DNA of 64,000 nt, from assembly GCA_007026445.1 (NCBI GenBank), contig VDMD01000005.1, forward strand, positions 868,001-932,000, given 5' to 3'. The position numbers and the translations under genes were made by a program. The stretch is from Schizophyllum amplum (Eukaryota > Basidiomycota > Agaricomycetes > Agaricales > Schizophyllaceae). Below are positions 35,804 to 46,553 of this stretch, piece after piece; within the stretch, counting starts at the first letter, position 1, and each line of letters starts with the position of its first letter. The notes beneath the pieces were generated by a model, which saw only the letters and a list, made by a program, of their open reading frames with translations, ran no database searches and was not told the DNA's origin.

Positions 35804-36735
35804 CTGGTGAATATTGAAGGCACAGCATTGGCCCGACTTTCTACTGTACTAGTATTGGTTTATTCGCTGAGCAAGTTCATAGCACGATTTATCCCTTCTA
35901 TAAGCAAGGAGGCCCTTTTTGCCGAGCTGCCGCGCTTTGACAGATTCAAAATTGCCTTTCCTGGCGCTTCCCCCTCGCTCTCGGACCCTGACCACCATCT
36001 CCGCCGCTCTCCATTCTCTTTCCATTTCTCTTTGCACTATCTCACCTGACAATGCCTTCAAGCGCTACTTACCACAGTCCTCCACGGATGCCTTGCCCCT
36101 GGCCTTTTACGCCTCGCTTCCCAAAAATTGCCTTTCTGAGACGAAAGCGTGTGACATGGGTGTGACATCAACTTCAACCGTCCGGACACTTGAACTGGGC
36201 ACATGGCGAGTCGGGAGTCGGCACGACCATCGCAGTATGCCCGGGTCCTACCTTTTGAGGCGTGACAGTGCAGCAAGCGGATGTGATCTGCCGGACTTGC
36301 CTTACAGTCCCTTCGCAGTCCGCGGCGCAGGCGCCCTTGCTAACGCGCGCCACGGTGTGGCCACACCAAGACCATGCCTCTCCAGAAGTGACTTACCACG
36401 CATAACCAAAGAAATAAGAGAATTTCAGTACATGTCTTTGAAGACAGCGGCCGTAAACACGGGTCTCTGCTAGTATGAATATATCTTGTACGCACAACTG
36501 ATCATTATATATGTCTTGCTTCCAGACAACAAAGTTGCTATGCGTACGGTCGTACACCGACTTGAACAAAGGGTCACGGGGATCGGGTTGAAGTAGCACG
36601 TGCATGTGAGTGGCTTTTACGGTAGATCCCGAGCAGCTGCATAGCTGGCACATGCCGATCTTTCCACGGTGCCGTTATCCGGATTGGGAGTTGGGTACTG
36701 CCGCTGTCGTACACAACCACCAAGCCGCACTCAAG
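35804..36735. other. Intergenic region upstream of eL43
   Basis: This is the 3' flank of the helicase and the promoter of the ribosomal protein gene. Open frames here look random. A pyrimidine-rich stretch lies at about 35960-36050. No repeat or RNA gene is recognised. Confidence 0.4.
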
Positions 36736-37278
36736 ATGGTTCGTCGTCGTGTTGTCCACCCGGAGATCGTTATGCTGACCGTTTGCTAGACGAAGCGCAC
36801 GAAAAAGGTCGGAATCACCGGCAAGTACGGTACGGTGAGTATCCAGTTCCATCTTGGCGCGTCCGCTCCGGAGAGGTGTTGGGCGGACACAGTGGTGTTG
36901 GAATCTGTTGGGATGCAGGACGAGAAAGTGCTGACGCGATCTCCTCAGCGTTACGGTGCCTCCCTGCGTAAGCAGGTGAAGAAAATGGAGATCTCGCAAC
37001 ACGCGAGATACACTTGCACCTTCTGCGGCAAGGTGCGTTTCCCTGCCCATCGCGTCGGACATCAATTAATCCGCGCTCCATAGGACGCCGTGAAACGGAC
37101 CGCCGTCGGTATCTGGAAGTGCAACGCGTGCCGGAAGGTGATCGCTGGCGGCGCATGGACTGTGTCGACGACCTCGGCTGCGACTGTGCGGAGGTGCGTC
37201 GTCATCTTATTCCTCTCGATCACTTACTGATTTTTCATCAGTACCATCCGCCGCTTGCGCGAGGTGACAGAAGCATAG
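36736..37278 (+). CDS. RPL43: 60S ribosomal protein eL43 (L37a/L43)
   Basis: Five exons are clear: 36736-36738, 36790-36834, 36949-37032, 37084-37193 and 37242-37278. The first exon is the start codon alone. The product of about 92 residues reads [15 protein letters not shown], then [20 protein letters not shown], the zinc ribbon CTFCGK...[22 protein letters not shown] and [12 protein letters not shown]. Length and sequence match eukaryotic eL43 along the whole protein. It is a component of the large ribosomal subunit. All introns have GT-AG borders and are 48-114 nt long. Confidence 0.97.
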
Positions 37279-37857
37279 AGCAGTGCTTCCCCCATCGTCT
37301 CGCTCCTTCATTGCCCTCCTGCATTTGTATGCTGCATGTACTATGAATCGAACCCACCCATGAATATGACAGTCTCCTGCCAGCGTATACGACCTGGACC
37401 TTCCTCTATGTATCGGTTATATCCCCCCGCCTGCGCTGGCTTGTCTCCGTGCACCGTTGCCCAGATGATGCAAACTTCACACTACTGGAGGAACACGATG
37501 ATATCCATGACTCGTGATGCATCCTGGTATACTTCTCTTGTAGAAGGAACCGTTTGCTGACCGGGTCAAGAACGGAAAGCTGATGGGCTTCAGTAGCCAG
37601 AAAAACAGAGACTTGAATACTTCATCCCTGTACTGCTTCCGGTGTTGTGTGTTCGAATGTCTTCTGGTAAGACAGCAGCACAGCAACGTTTATACCTTGT
37701 AGCGTTGAGTCACCTATGCCCAGCCCATGCATCACAGCACAAGTCGTACTTGACTTGTCAAACGAAACGAACTGATAGTGAAAGCGATCAATCGTGCACG
37801 TGGGTTCATTGCTTGTTCTCTTCCGTCACTTACGCGGCGGCGCCCATTGTTTTCGCG
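37279..37857. other. Intergenic region between eL43 and PAF1
   Basis: No gene is supported. A block near 37557-37600 resembles one downstream of eS4 (56999-57030), but the match is short and could be chance. Confidence 0.4.
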
Positions 37858-39494
37858 ATGAGCAGTGAGAAAGCGTACGGAGAACAGTACTGTACATGGA
37901 CTTCAATCTCACTGTCGTTGCAGTGTCCGCTATGACCTTCTCGTGCGGGTCCGGTACTCCAATCCTCTACCGCCACCACCATGCCCTCCGAAACTACTCA
38001 ACATCCCCACCAACCCCAAGCGCTACGCGAAGCCAGAGTTTCTGGACTCTTTGCGACAGCGAACGGCCGTACCTATGGTGGTAGACGCAGAATGCGGCAT
38101 GCCTTTGGATTTGAGCCAGTGGGACGGCCTGTGGGAGCCCGAGGGGCACGACTCTGGTGCGCTGTTCCGCGTCGCGTCTTCATCATGAACTGCACTCATC
38201 CTCCATTCAGCATTGAATCCAGACCCTCTCGATCTCCCCCTTCTTGATGATAAAGACCGTGAACTTCTATGGGAGCCGCCAGGTGGGCCGAACCGAACGA
38301 CGGAGGTTGCGGCTCCAACGAACGTGACATGGCTAAGGAAGACGGAGCAGATTGCACGAACCGCTTTGCAGAGAACACCGAAATCGTGCGTGCACCGCGT
38401 GTGCGCTCGAGCATGACTGGCTGACCTTTATACAGAACACAGAAGCAGGTTGCACCAATCGTCACTGTCGATGTCTCTCGCGAAGCGCAACTACGCGACA
38501 TCGACGCATCCTTTGTGCTGGCGAATGAAGCATTTGTTCTAGAGGACGTCAAGCACCCAACGAAGCGCGGCGTACATGCAGTAGAGTCTTACGAGTTCCT
38601 GCCGGATCCTGCCCTGTGGGCGAACCAGTACGATCTGTTCAGGTTCATGGAACGTCCAGGCAACAGACCGACGGAGGTGCGCCTTCCAGTATCATGTCGC
38701 TTGCGCCATACTCATACATATGACAAAGGACGAAGACCCGCGATTGAACTGCGCGGTATTGCGACCTATGAAGAGCGAGCACGATACTTTCTTGTCATAC
38801 TACCTGACAGAAGCGGACGATGCCGCGCTGGCTTTCCAAGACGCGCGCATGTCTGTACCGCCCTACGAAGTTCCGCCGGATAGCGTGAGCACCCCAAGGA
38901 CCCTTGCTGGCGCTTACTCACCATCCATCCATTACAGTATACCAAGTTCGACTTCGTGCGCGACTACGAGACGACCAAAGTCGAGCAGGACATCCAGAAC
39001 GAATTTATACTGAACATCGATGACGACGACGACGCTCCGGGCACCAAACCCGGCCAGCTCAGTCGCGGTAAGGGCGCATACTACAAAAACATCGAACGAA
39101 AGATGACGCTGAACAAGCGGCGAGCAAATGTGGGTCTGCGTTCCTTGCATTGACTGCTCTCACTCACGGCATCCTCCGCTAGCCTGACGACGACAAGCTG
39201 GACGACCGATGGGATGTCATCCATCTTACGCATGCGGAGCTCATGGGCGACGAGCTGCAGGAACGCAACGAAGCGCTGCAGGATGTCACGGACCCCAGCT
39301 ACTACCTCATGGCCCGCGACGGGGAAGGCGAGGGCGACGACGACCTTGACGTCGCGATGGGGGGAATGGCTGCCGGCGGCAGCCAGCATGTCAACGGTAG
39401 TGCGCAGAAGCATGACGCTCATCTGAACGGCGGCTCTGGCCATTATCTGAATGGCGGGGAACCGCCGTCACCTATCAAGGTGGACGAGGTGTGA
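37858..39494 (+). CDS. PAF1: RNA polymerase II-associated factor 1 (Paf1)
   Basis: Paf1 is the scaffold subunit of the nuclear PAF1 complex, which travels with elongating RNA polymerase II and supports histone H2B ubiquitination and H3K4 methylation. The short first exon (37858-37874, MSSEKA) joins to VRYDLLVRVRYSNPLPPPPC, then PPKLLNIPTNPKRYAKPEFL, the highly conserved N-terminal Paf1 motif. Downstream conserved blocks are WLRKTEQIARTAL, SREAQLRDIDASF, DLFRFMERPGNRP, FLSYYLTEADDAAL and FDFVRDYETTKVEQDI. The C-terminal tail is acidic (EGEGDDDLDVAMGG) as in other family members, ending PPSPIKVDEV. Introns are about 50 nt. A first ATG without the upstream exon would remove the conserved DLLVRVRYSN motif, which supports the two-exon start. 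Confidence 0.92.
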
Positions 39495-40511
39495 TGCCTA
39501 CTTCCAAGTTCCCTTGTTTGACCGAGTGGCACTTCTTTTGCGTTCATGAGCTTGTCTCTCCATCGATTACCACGCTGGTGACTTTCTGGGCTCTGCTGAC
39601 GAGCGACGAAATAGCATACGGCGCTTTGTACACTGCGCCATCTACGTTCTGTCATTGCTACGTCCAGTTCCGCGAGGAAAGCTGTATGCCAAGACAGCCC
39701 ACGCCGAGCAACGCCATAATGAAAAGGAGACACATGATCCTTGCGAACAGGATACACAATAGAGCAGCAATAGGCTTGTTGATCTGCGACATTGACCATG
39801 GTCGGTCCCACGCCTCCCGCGGTTGCCTTTTCGAGGGTTCTTGGAAGTTCGTCCTGGCCGCTCACGGTACTTCTTCCTCTTCACCGGCGCGCGTGAGACC
39901 CGAGCGTACCTTCCCAAGTGCGCTCTTCGCGCCGCGCGGTACGCAAGGAAGTTGACTCTCACTGCGGACTGGGTCAGGAGACAACAACTGGCGATTTCAC
40001 GGGTGACCTCCTCTCGCTTTGCGGGCGCCACTGAAGGGCACGCGTCTCCCCTCCTGCCGCCGACGAGCGCACCCCAGCGAGAAACGCTGCAGATCCGAGC
40101 GGCATCCGTAAAATAGACTAGGCCAGGGCTCTTCGGGATCGCTTCCTCGACCCAGGGCGCGCTGATTGTTCTGCGGGCCCACCGCATCGGGTTCTGCAGC
40201 TGACGGCGCGTATCCACGCCAACACGCAGGAACCCGCACGGACAAAGGACTTCTGCATTCAACCGGTACTTAGCTACCACAGGTGTGCCGGACGCCTTTG
40301 CCTTCGACGTGTGAGGTACCGCAGGCGCTCACGCGCTCCGATCTCTTGGACCGCAAGTTATGGCCTCGGCGGCGGAGGGCCATGAATACGGTGCGTCTGC
40401 CAGGCCAGAGTATAAGACGGTTGTCGAGCGAAGTCCGGCATCGTGGGCGCGCCCCTCGCTGCTCCGCACTGAACTGTCCGTTCATTATCACCCTCCCTCG
40501 ACTTCTGCACT
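39495..40511. other. Intergenic region with GH81 promoter
   Basis: A 212-codon minus-strand frame (40280-39642) has Arg/Ser-rich composition without motifs and is treated as chance. A TATAAG lies at 40411-40416, about 95 nt before the GH81 ATG. Confidence 0.45.
40411..40416 (+). promoter_or_regulatory. Probable TATA box of the GH81 gene
   Basis: TATAAG sits about 95 nt upstream of the ATG, a spacing similar to that of the TATA box of the small secreted protein gene. Confidence 0.5.
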
Positions 40512-43495
40512 ATGCGCAGCTTCTTTTTTCTTACGATCGCCTCTGCAGTGAAGGCGGTCGTGTTTGGGCCCATTGGGACTGACCGGCCTGCACCGGCGGG
40601 CGGCAGCGTCACGTCTGACCAGCCGCCCAATACTTTCTTCCAAGGACATTCAGCGCCTTATCCTACCAATGACTGGTGGGTCGGCTATGCCGCCGGCAGC
40701 GGAAACGCGTGAGTGACTCGTGTTAATCCTCGATTGAGCTCAACGGACACACCAGTACCTGCGCCGGTCCGTTCCCATACGAGAGCGTCTTGACCGCTTC
40801 AGCGGTGCAGTTCGGCATATCGACTGCTCGCCAGTTCGACGGCACGTCTGTCCATCAGCCGACGCAGATGGACTGGGGCGTGAGCTTCTCCGAGCACTCG
40901 GGCGCTGCAGCAGACCACAAGGCGCTGAGCTGGGTAATCCTATCCGCAGCAGGAAGTTACTAGCCGTATTGACGTCTGCGCAGGACAGGCAGACGGTGAC
41001 CGTGCAGTACCTCACGGGCTCAAGCACTATGAACGCCTACATGGTTCCCGGTTCACCATACATGACCTTTGAATATTCCGGTGCAACGCCGAAATTCACC
41101 AGTGGTCAAGGTCTCATAACTACTTTCGCTGGTAGTCCTATTTCCGAGGGTGGCAGCGGTTCGTTTTCGCTCAATTTTTTCTTTCATTTTGGTCTGTCGC
41201 TGAATCTATAAATCGCAGCTAGGGCCAGTGGGACGCAGTTTTCCGTGACCAACAGCGCCGGCACCTATCTTATCTATTCTTTGAACGGCAGTCTCTCCTT
41301 TACCGCCACCGCGGCTAGCGGCGGTGGCACTGTCACCGCGTCGGCACCCTTTACTGGTGTCCTTCGTGTGGTCAAGCTTTCTGAAGCCAGCCATCAAGCC
41401 CTACTCGATGCGCATCACGCCGTCTATCCCACGGGCGTCGACACGAGCTACTCGTTCAGTGGCGACAGCGCCACGTTGACCTTCCGCTGGGCCGTCAGCG
41501 GTGGCAGTGCTTCAGACCTCCTCATGCTGACATGGCCGCATCACCGGTCTGTATTGTCATTCTTCTAGATGTCATACGCATTGGCTGACATGGCTTTCAG
41601 TATCAAAATGCAGTCGCCTAACTTTCCCGACATCTCCGCGCTAAGCTACCTCACCACGAAAGGCTACATGTACCCCGCCCTCGGAAACACCTGGAACATG
41701 CAATACGGCCTTTCGACTATTACTTGGAACGCGCCGCGGTCTCCGGACAGCTCCTGTCAGGACTCGATTATCGCCGGGCTTGAGTACGAAATTGCGAACC
41801 TGCCAGCTGTTGCTGCTCCTGGCGATTTCTACTGGTTCGGCGGGCATGTAGGAATGGTATCGCGGCTTGCGTACGTCCATGTCATTCTGCCCCGCTATCT
41901 TCTCTGACCTGTTCGATAGCCTCATTGCCGAAGTAATGGGCAGAAATGACTTAGCGGACACAGTGGTCACCTATCTGAAGGCGATGTACGCGTTCTGGGT
42001 AAGTGTTGTTCTTAGGTATTTTCTTTGACTTGCTGACGTGGGCTCCGTTTACCAGTTCAACCCCGCATCGACGACCAAACCTGCATACGAGACCGCCTGG
42101 GGCGGCATCATCAACAACGCTGGCTACAATAACGTCAACGTCGACTACGGTAATGGGTACTATAACGACCACCATTTCCATTATGGCTACTTCCTAGCCG
42201 CTGCTGCCACTATCGCAAAGTACGTCGTCGCTATATATGTCGAGCACTTGCTCATCGCAACACCATAGGTTCGACGCGAGCTGGATGAACACTTATCGCA
42301 CGCAAGTCAACTACTTCTTGCGAGACATCGTGAATCCGTCGACCGAAGACCCGTACTTCCCTGTAACGAGGAATCGTGATTGGTTTGCAGGTCACTCCTG
42401 GGGTAAGAATGATCTCTTCAGATACCGACTTGAAGTCTGACGTAGATGCAGCTTCCGGCATCGCCAATGGTGCAGGCTCTCGAGACCAGGAGTCCGTCGG
42501 CGAAGCCGTCAACGGCTACTATGGTGCCATGCTCTGGGGCCTTGTAACCGGCAACAACGACGCCTACAATTATGCGCGTATGCTGCTTGCGCAGGAGCAA
42601 CATGCCGCGCAGGTGTACTGGCATATGTACCCGTCACAAAGCAGCACGGACCGTGACCAGCCGTATCCGGAGCAGGGGCTTCGCAGCCTCGTCACCATCG
42701 GTAACGTACAAGACTGGCAGGCCGGCGCTTGGCTGTAAGTATTATCATAATACCGGCTGTTTTTGCGGCTCACGGATGCTCCACAGCTTCTGGGGTGATC
42801 AGAAGGTGCAAATTGCCGCCATCCAGATCCTACCAGTGACGCCCGTCAACGAATACATGTACGACGCAGAGTGGGTGAATGCGGTATGGGATTACACCGC
42901 AGACGAACTCAACGATGCGACATACTCGGATGACTGGAAGAGCGTGATCTATCTGGCTTACGCGAATGCGAACCCCGGCACTGCAGCTCAACGCTCCTCC
43001 GCCCTCACGAGCTGGGGCTCCGGCAACAGCTACTCCAACCAGATGTACTTCCTGGCCACTCGCCCCGGTGCTTCTGGCGTCTGTGGTGACGTCGATGCTA
43101 ACCCCCTCGGCACGTATGTGTTGCAGGTGGCGTCGACAGGCCAGTTCGTTGGGAATTCGACGTTGCCGGATCTCGTTGCTGGTGACGCCGGGCAGGCGGG
43201 TGCGGTGATCTTCAACTTCGGCTTCGCTCCGAATGCCGGGACGATGCAGACGGTGGGAACGGGACAGTATGTGACCGCCGACTCCAGCGGAACGTACACG
43301 CTGTCTGCGAGCCGTGCGGCGGCATCCTCCTGGGAGATCTTCGTTATTCGACAGAAGCAAGGCGCGGCGACGGGAGTATACAGCATCATGGCGGCGTCGA
43401 ACAAGCAGTACGTGGTGGTCGGCGCGAATGGGACGCTAAAGAACAGCGGCGCTGCCGAGAGTGACAGCACTGGTTTTCGCTTCGTCTCTGCATGA
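40512..43495 (+). CDS. Secreted GH81 endo-1,3-beta-glucanase with C-terminal fascin-like domain
   Basis: This multi-exon gene encodes a secreted endo-beta-1,3-glucanase acting on fungal cell-wall or laminarin-type glucan. A signal peptide (MRSFFFLTIASAVKAVVFGP) is followed by the GH81 N-terminal beta domain (HSAPYPTNDWWVGYAAG). The catalytic region has FYWFGGHVGM, DYGNGYYNDHHFHYGYF (conserved Asp and His cluster), NRDWFAGHSWASG and RDQESVGEAVNGYYGAMLWG, with the catalytic Glu residues in the last motif. After the glucanase part, about 130 residues of beta-trefoil/fascin-like sequence follow (NPLGTYVLQVASTGQFVGN, then AASSWEIFVIRQKQGAATG, then ASNKQYVVVGANG), probably a carbohydrate-binding module. 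It probably works in wall remodelling during growth, fruiting or autolysis (inference). Confidence 0.93.
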
Positions 43496-44715
43496 GGCAG
43501 TTGCTATGGCGTAGGAGGGTGGAATCTAAGTGCGGTGGAAGCTCCTCGTAAACCGAATCGTTTGTCGGTCTAGGGTATCATCTGGTAGTTATGTCATCAT
43601 GTTACGCCTGGGTATACAAATTCACACAGTTTTAAAGTCTTCTCTGCTTGAAGCGAACTTGGAGCCGAAGACTGCCCTTTCGACGCGTCAAAATTCATTG
43701 ATCTGAATCGTACAATTGAACTTGTTTACACGTGGACAACACGTGGATATCCCGTGTTTAGGCGTGACTTCGGCATTTCCCGAAAGCCCTCTTATTAGCT
43801 CTACTCCCGGCCACCATCCTTCGATCAACAACTAGGATAACTATAGAGGACTTAAGCTCCCCGGTTCGGTCCTCAAGGTGACTTTATGCCTTCCAATTTC
43901 CGTCCACGTCTGTTGAGCTGAGCGGCGCAACATGTATGCACCAGCAATTCCCAAGCAATTCCAGGACCATGGGCGGTTAATCTCCAGACCTCGACTTCTG
44001 GACCTCCACCAAAGTAATCGCCCTTGCACAGAAGCGCTTGGCCTTATGTAAGTGCTAGACGACTGGGTTCAACTTCAAACTGGGTTGCGGCCTTGCGACC
44101 ATTCGGCATCTCCCTTTGTCTACTTATGACACGGGCGAAGATCGTCGTCAATGTCAAGATGATGAGTTTTCTCAATTCTCAATTGCTGATATCTAAATCA
44201 TGGACTTCTAAACGAATTGCCTCTGAACTATTCATCTCATGCTTCCTCGCGATCCAAGGCTGGAAAGCGGCCCAGGACTACTCGTGCTCCCAGACACAGA
44301 ACATGCCGGTCTACCTGGGTATCCGCGCCAGTACGACCGGTCGGTCTTCGTCTCCGGAGTTAGTAAGAAGCGTTTGTGGAGCACCGCTTGACGGAAGAGC
44401 AAGAACGCTGTTTGGATGTTGTTGCCTTCCTTCTTCCTTGCTTCTTCCCCGCTTGCCCGACTCAACATCACACCACACCACATTGATTGCTTTTCTTAGC
44501 TGGGTGACGATGTCGTATATAAGGACGCCGACTGCACCCCCTTTTCGCGTTGTGCCCGCGTCGCGCTAGAATTGCATTCTCCTTTCATACAGTGCGCATA
44601 CTAGCCATTCGTCGACGACGCTCTTGCTGACCTTCCTCCGTTGACGATAGAAGCCGAGCGCTCAATATCGTGCACCCTTACATTCCTTCTCACACTGTCC
44701 TTTCCTGTCGCAAGC
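43496..44715. other. 1.2-kb intergenic region with CE1 promoter
   Basis: No gene, repeat or RNA is recognised in 43496-44500. A TATATAAG at 44516-44523 precedes the ATG at 44716 by about 190 nt, with a pyrimidine-rich leader between. Confidence 0.4.
44516..44523 (+). promoter_or_regulatory. Probable TATA box of the CE1 esterase gene
   Basis: TATATAAG matches the consensus well and is the only strong candidate in front of the esterase. Confidence 0.5.
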
Positions 44716-45882
44716 ATGCTCTCTGCTGCCTTCACCGCGTTGACTTCCCTCATCTGCGCCAATGTGGCTGTCGCGAGGATGAGCCATATGTCCCCACTTC
44801 AACGCTCCCACTCGTCCGTGCTGTCTCCCGAAATCCCCGAGAGAGGCCCTTCACACGTTCCGAGCTCTCCTGGCTGTGGAGCTGATATCGGCTGGCCCCT
44901 CTACAACAGCACCATCAACGTAACGACGACCGTAGGGGTGCATGAGCGGAGCTACCTCGTTCATATCCCCAAGGACTATGACCATACCGTTGCGCATCCC
45001 GTCGTTCTGTCCTTTCACGGCTACGGCAAGACGGCAGGTCACCAGGAAGTCGCGTCGCAGCTCTCTGAACCAAACAACACCATCAACGGCGTACCCATAA
45101 TCGCGGCATACCCTCAAGGCTTGCAGGGTATAGGACGAAGCGGGGATGGTTCGGATGGGAAGTACTCCTGGCAGGCAGCGGCGTACGCTCTGCCGAACGC
45201 GAGTGATGTGAGTGGTGAAGTGGTGAAGTGTGGGCGAGACTAACCTTGGCTACAGATCGAGTTCACGCATACTATTCTGAACGACCTCTCCGCCAACCTA
45301 TGCATCGACACTACACGCGTGTATGCCACGGGTAACTCCAATGGCGGTGGCTTCGTGAGTGGCCTCAGCGTACGCTCAAAGCCCCAAAGCTCAAGTTTCC
45401 TCGCCCAGACCAACAAGCTCGCGTGCGAGCCGCGAACCAACGTCCGATTCGCCGCCTTCGGTATCGCCTCCGGCGCCATCTACCCAGACGCGGAGCCCGA
45501 CGACGACTGCAAGCCTCAGCGCAAGGTGCCTGTACTCATCGCCCACGGTACCGACGATGATGTCGTCCCTTACAAGGGCGAACACATCGATGACCCGGAC
45601 TGGGCTTCCCCCAACATCGACGACTTCGCAACCGGCTGGGCCACGCGCAACGGGTTCGGCGCCGACGCTCATCAGGACTCGGGGATGCTGCCGAACACGA
45701 CGATGTGGGTGTGGGGTGAGGACGGCGACGCGGGTCAGGTTAAGCGGTTCAAGATCGAGGGCATGCATCACCAGTGGCCGAGCACTGTCGTCAGTTTGGA
45801 TAAGAGACATAAGGTCGCTCCCTTCAACCTGACAGGGTTGGAACTTTTGCCCTTCTTTGAGCGCTATGCTCTGCCACTCTAG
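44716..45882 (+). CDS. Secreted CE1-type esterase (feruloyl/PHB-depolymerase-like)
   Basis: This alpha/beta-hydrolase of the carbohydrate esterase 1/Esterase_phb family is secreted and probably removes ferulate or acetyl groups from plant polysaccharides. A signal peptide (MLSAAFTALTSLICANVAVA) precedes YLVHIPKDYDHTVAHPVVLS and the FHGYGKTAGHQE motif. The catalytic Ser lies in GNSNGGG, the Asp in HGTDDDVVPY and the His in GMHHQWPS. Two introns are clear. One is 45208-45255. The other (45355-45408) is 54 nt with no stop, so it would read through; its removal joins GGGF to TNKLACEPRTN, which restores the family's conserved segment. No carbohydrate-binding module is present. Substrate specificity cannot be told from sequence. 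Confidence 0.87.
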
Positions 45883-46553
45883 ACATCTACATTAGCCATA
45901 TCCTATAGAATAACTACTATACCTATCACATTGTAATACCCACGAACCTCCACTTCGTGTACATACTTACTTGTACGTAATTAGCGATTTTGGACCAGAG
46001 ATCAATTGTAGTTCGCCATTCGTTGTCGGAGTCTTCTGTCAGTGTCAGTCTGCATGCTGGTCTTCATCAGCTCGCTACTCTCCCCAAGCACCCGCTGCCG
46101 TAACCACAAGTATCGCATGCGATTGAGAAGCCATCGGCTGGCAGAAGTAACAGCATCGCACAACGTGCAGAATTTTTATCAAGTTCTAGACTGGCCTCGC
46201 TGCGGTCGTTTCGTCTGTGTGGCACCCAGGGTATAGAGATAGACTGCGTATTTTCGAGCTTCTCTCGGAAGCTTCCCTTCGATAGCGCTGATGAAGGACG
46301 TAAGTATCGAGTTGGACCGAGCCTGCTTTTTGTGGCAACATCGAATCAGCATTTGGCCAAGAGCTTTGCTTACCTTCCTATGCATATCAGCCCCAAACAG
46401 ACACGCGGACAGAACGTCCTCAATCAACTGACTTTTCTTCTTGTGTGCCTGTCGTGAGACGAAGCACATTAATGCCCCAAAGACCGTGAAAATATTAGCA
46501 GTATGATACAGACATTAGCAAGATTGGCCTCTAGCGATACACGGGATACGGGA
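45883..46553. other. Convergent 3' intergenic region
   Basis: It lies between the CE1 gene (plus) and the ZZ-finger gene (minus). Open frames are random in character. Nothing is recognised. Confidence 0.4.

Noticed and set aside
37509..37567. Possible box C/D snoRNA downstream of RPL43 (GTGATGC, CTGA and a 5-bp terminal stem)
   Set aside because: The C box has a mismatch, no C'/D' pair is present and the total length of 59 nt is short for the class.
37557..37600. GGTCAAGAACGGAAAGCTG block downstream of RPL43, similar to one downstream of RPS4 (56999)
   Set aside because: About 18 of 20 bases match, but a pair of that quality is expected by chance somewhere in 64 kb, and no shared coding frame or RNA structure could be shown.
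39642..40280. 212-codon minus-strand frame upstream of the GH81 gene
   Set aside because: Arg/Ser-rich without motifs; it overlaps the PAF1-GH81 intergenic region and has no matching splice or start context.
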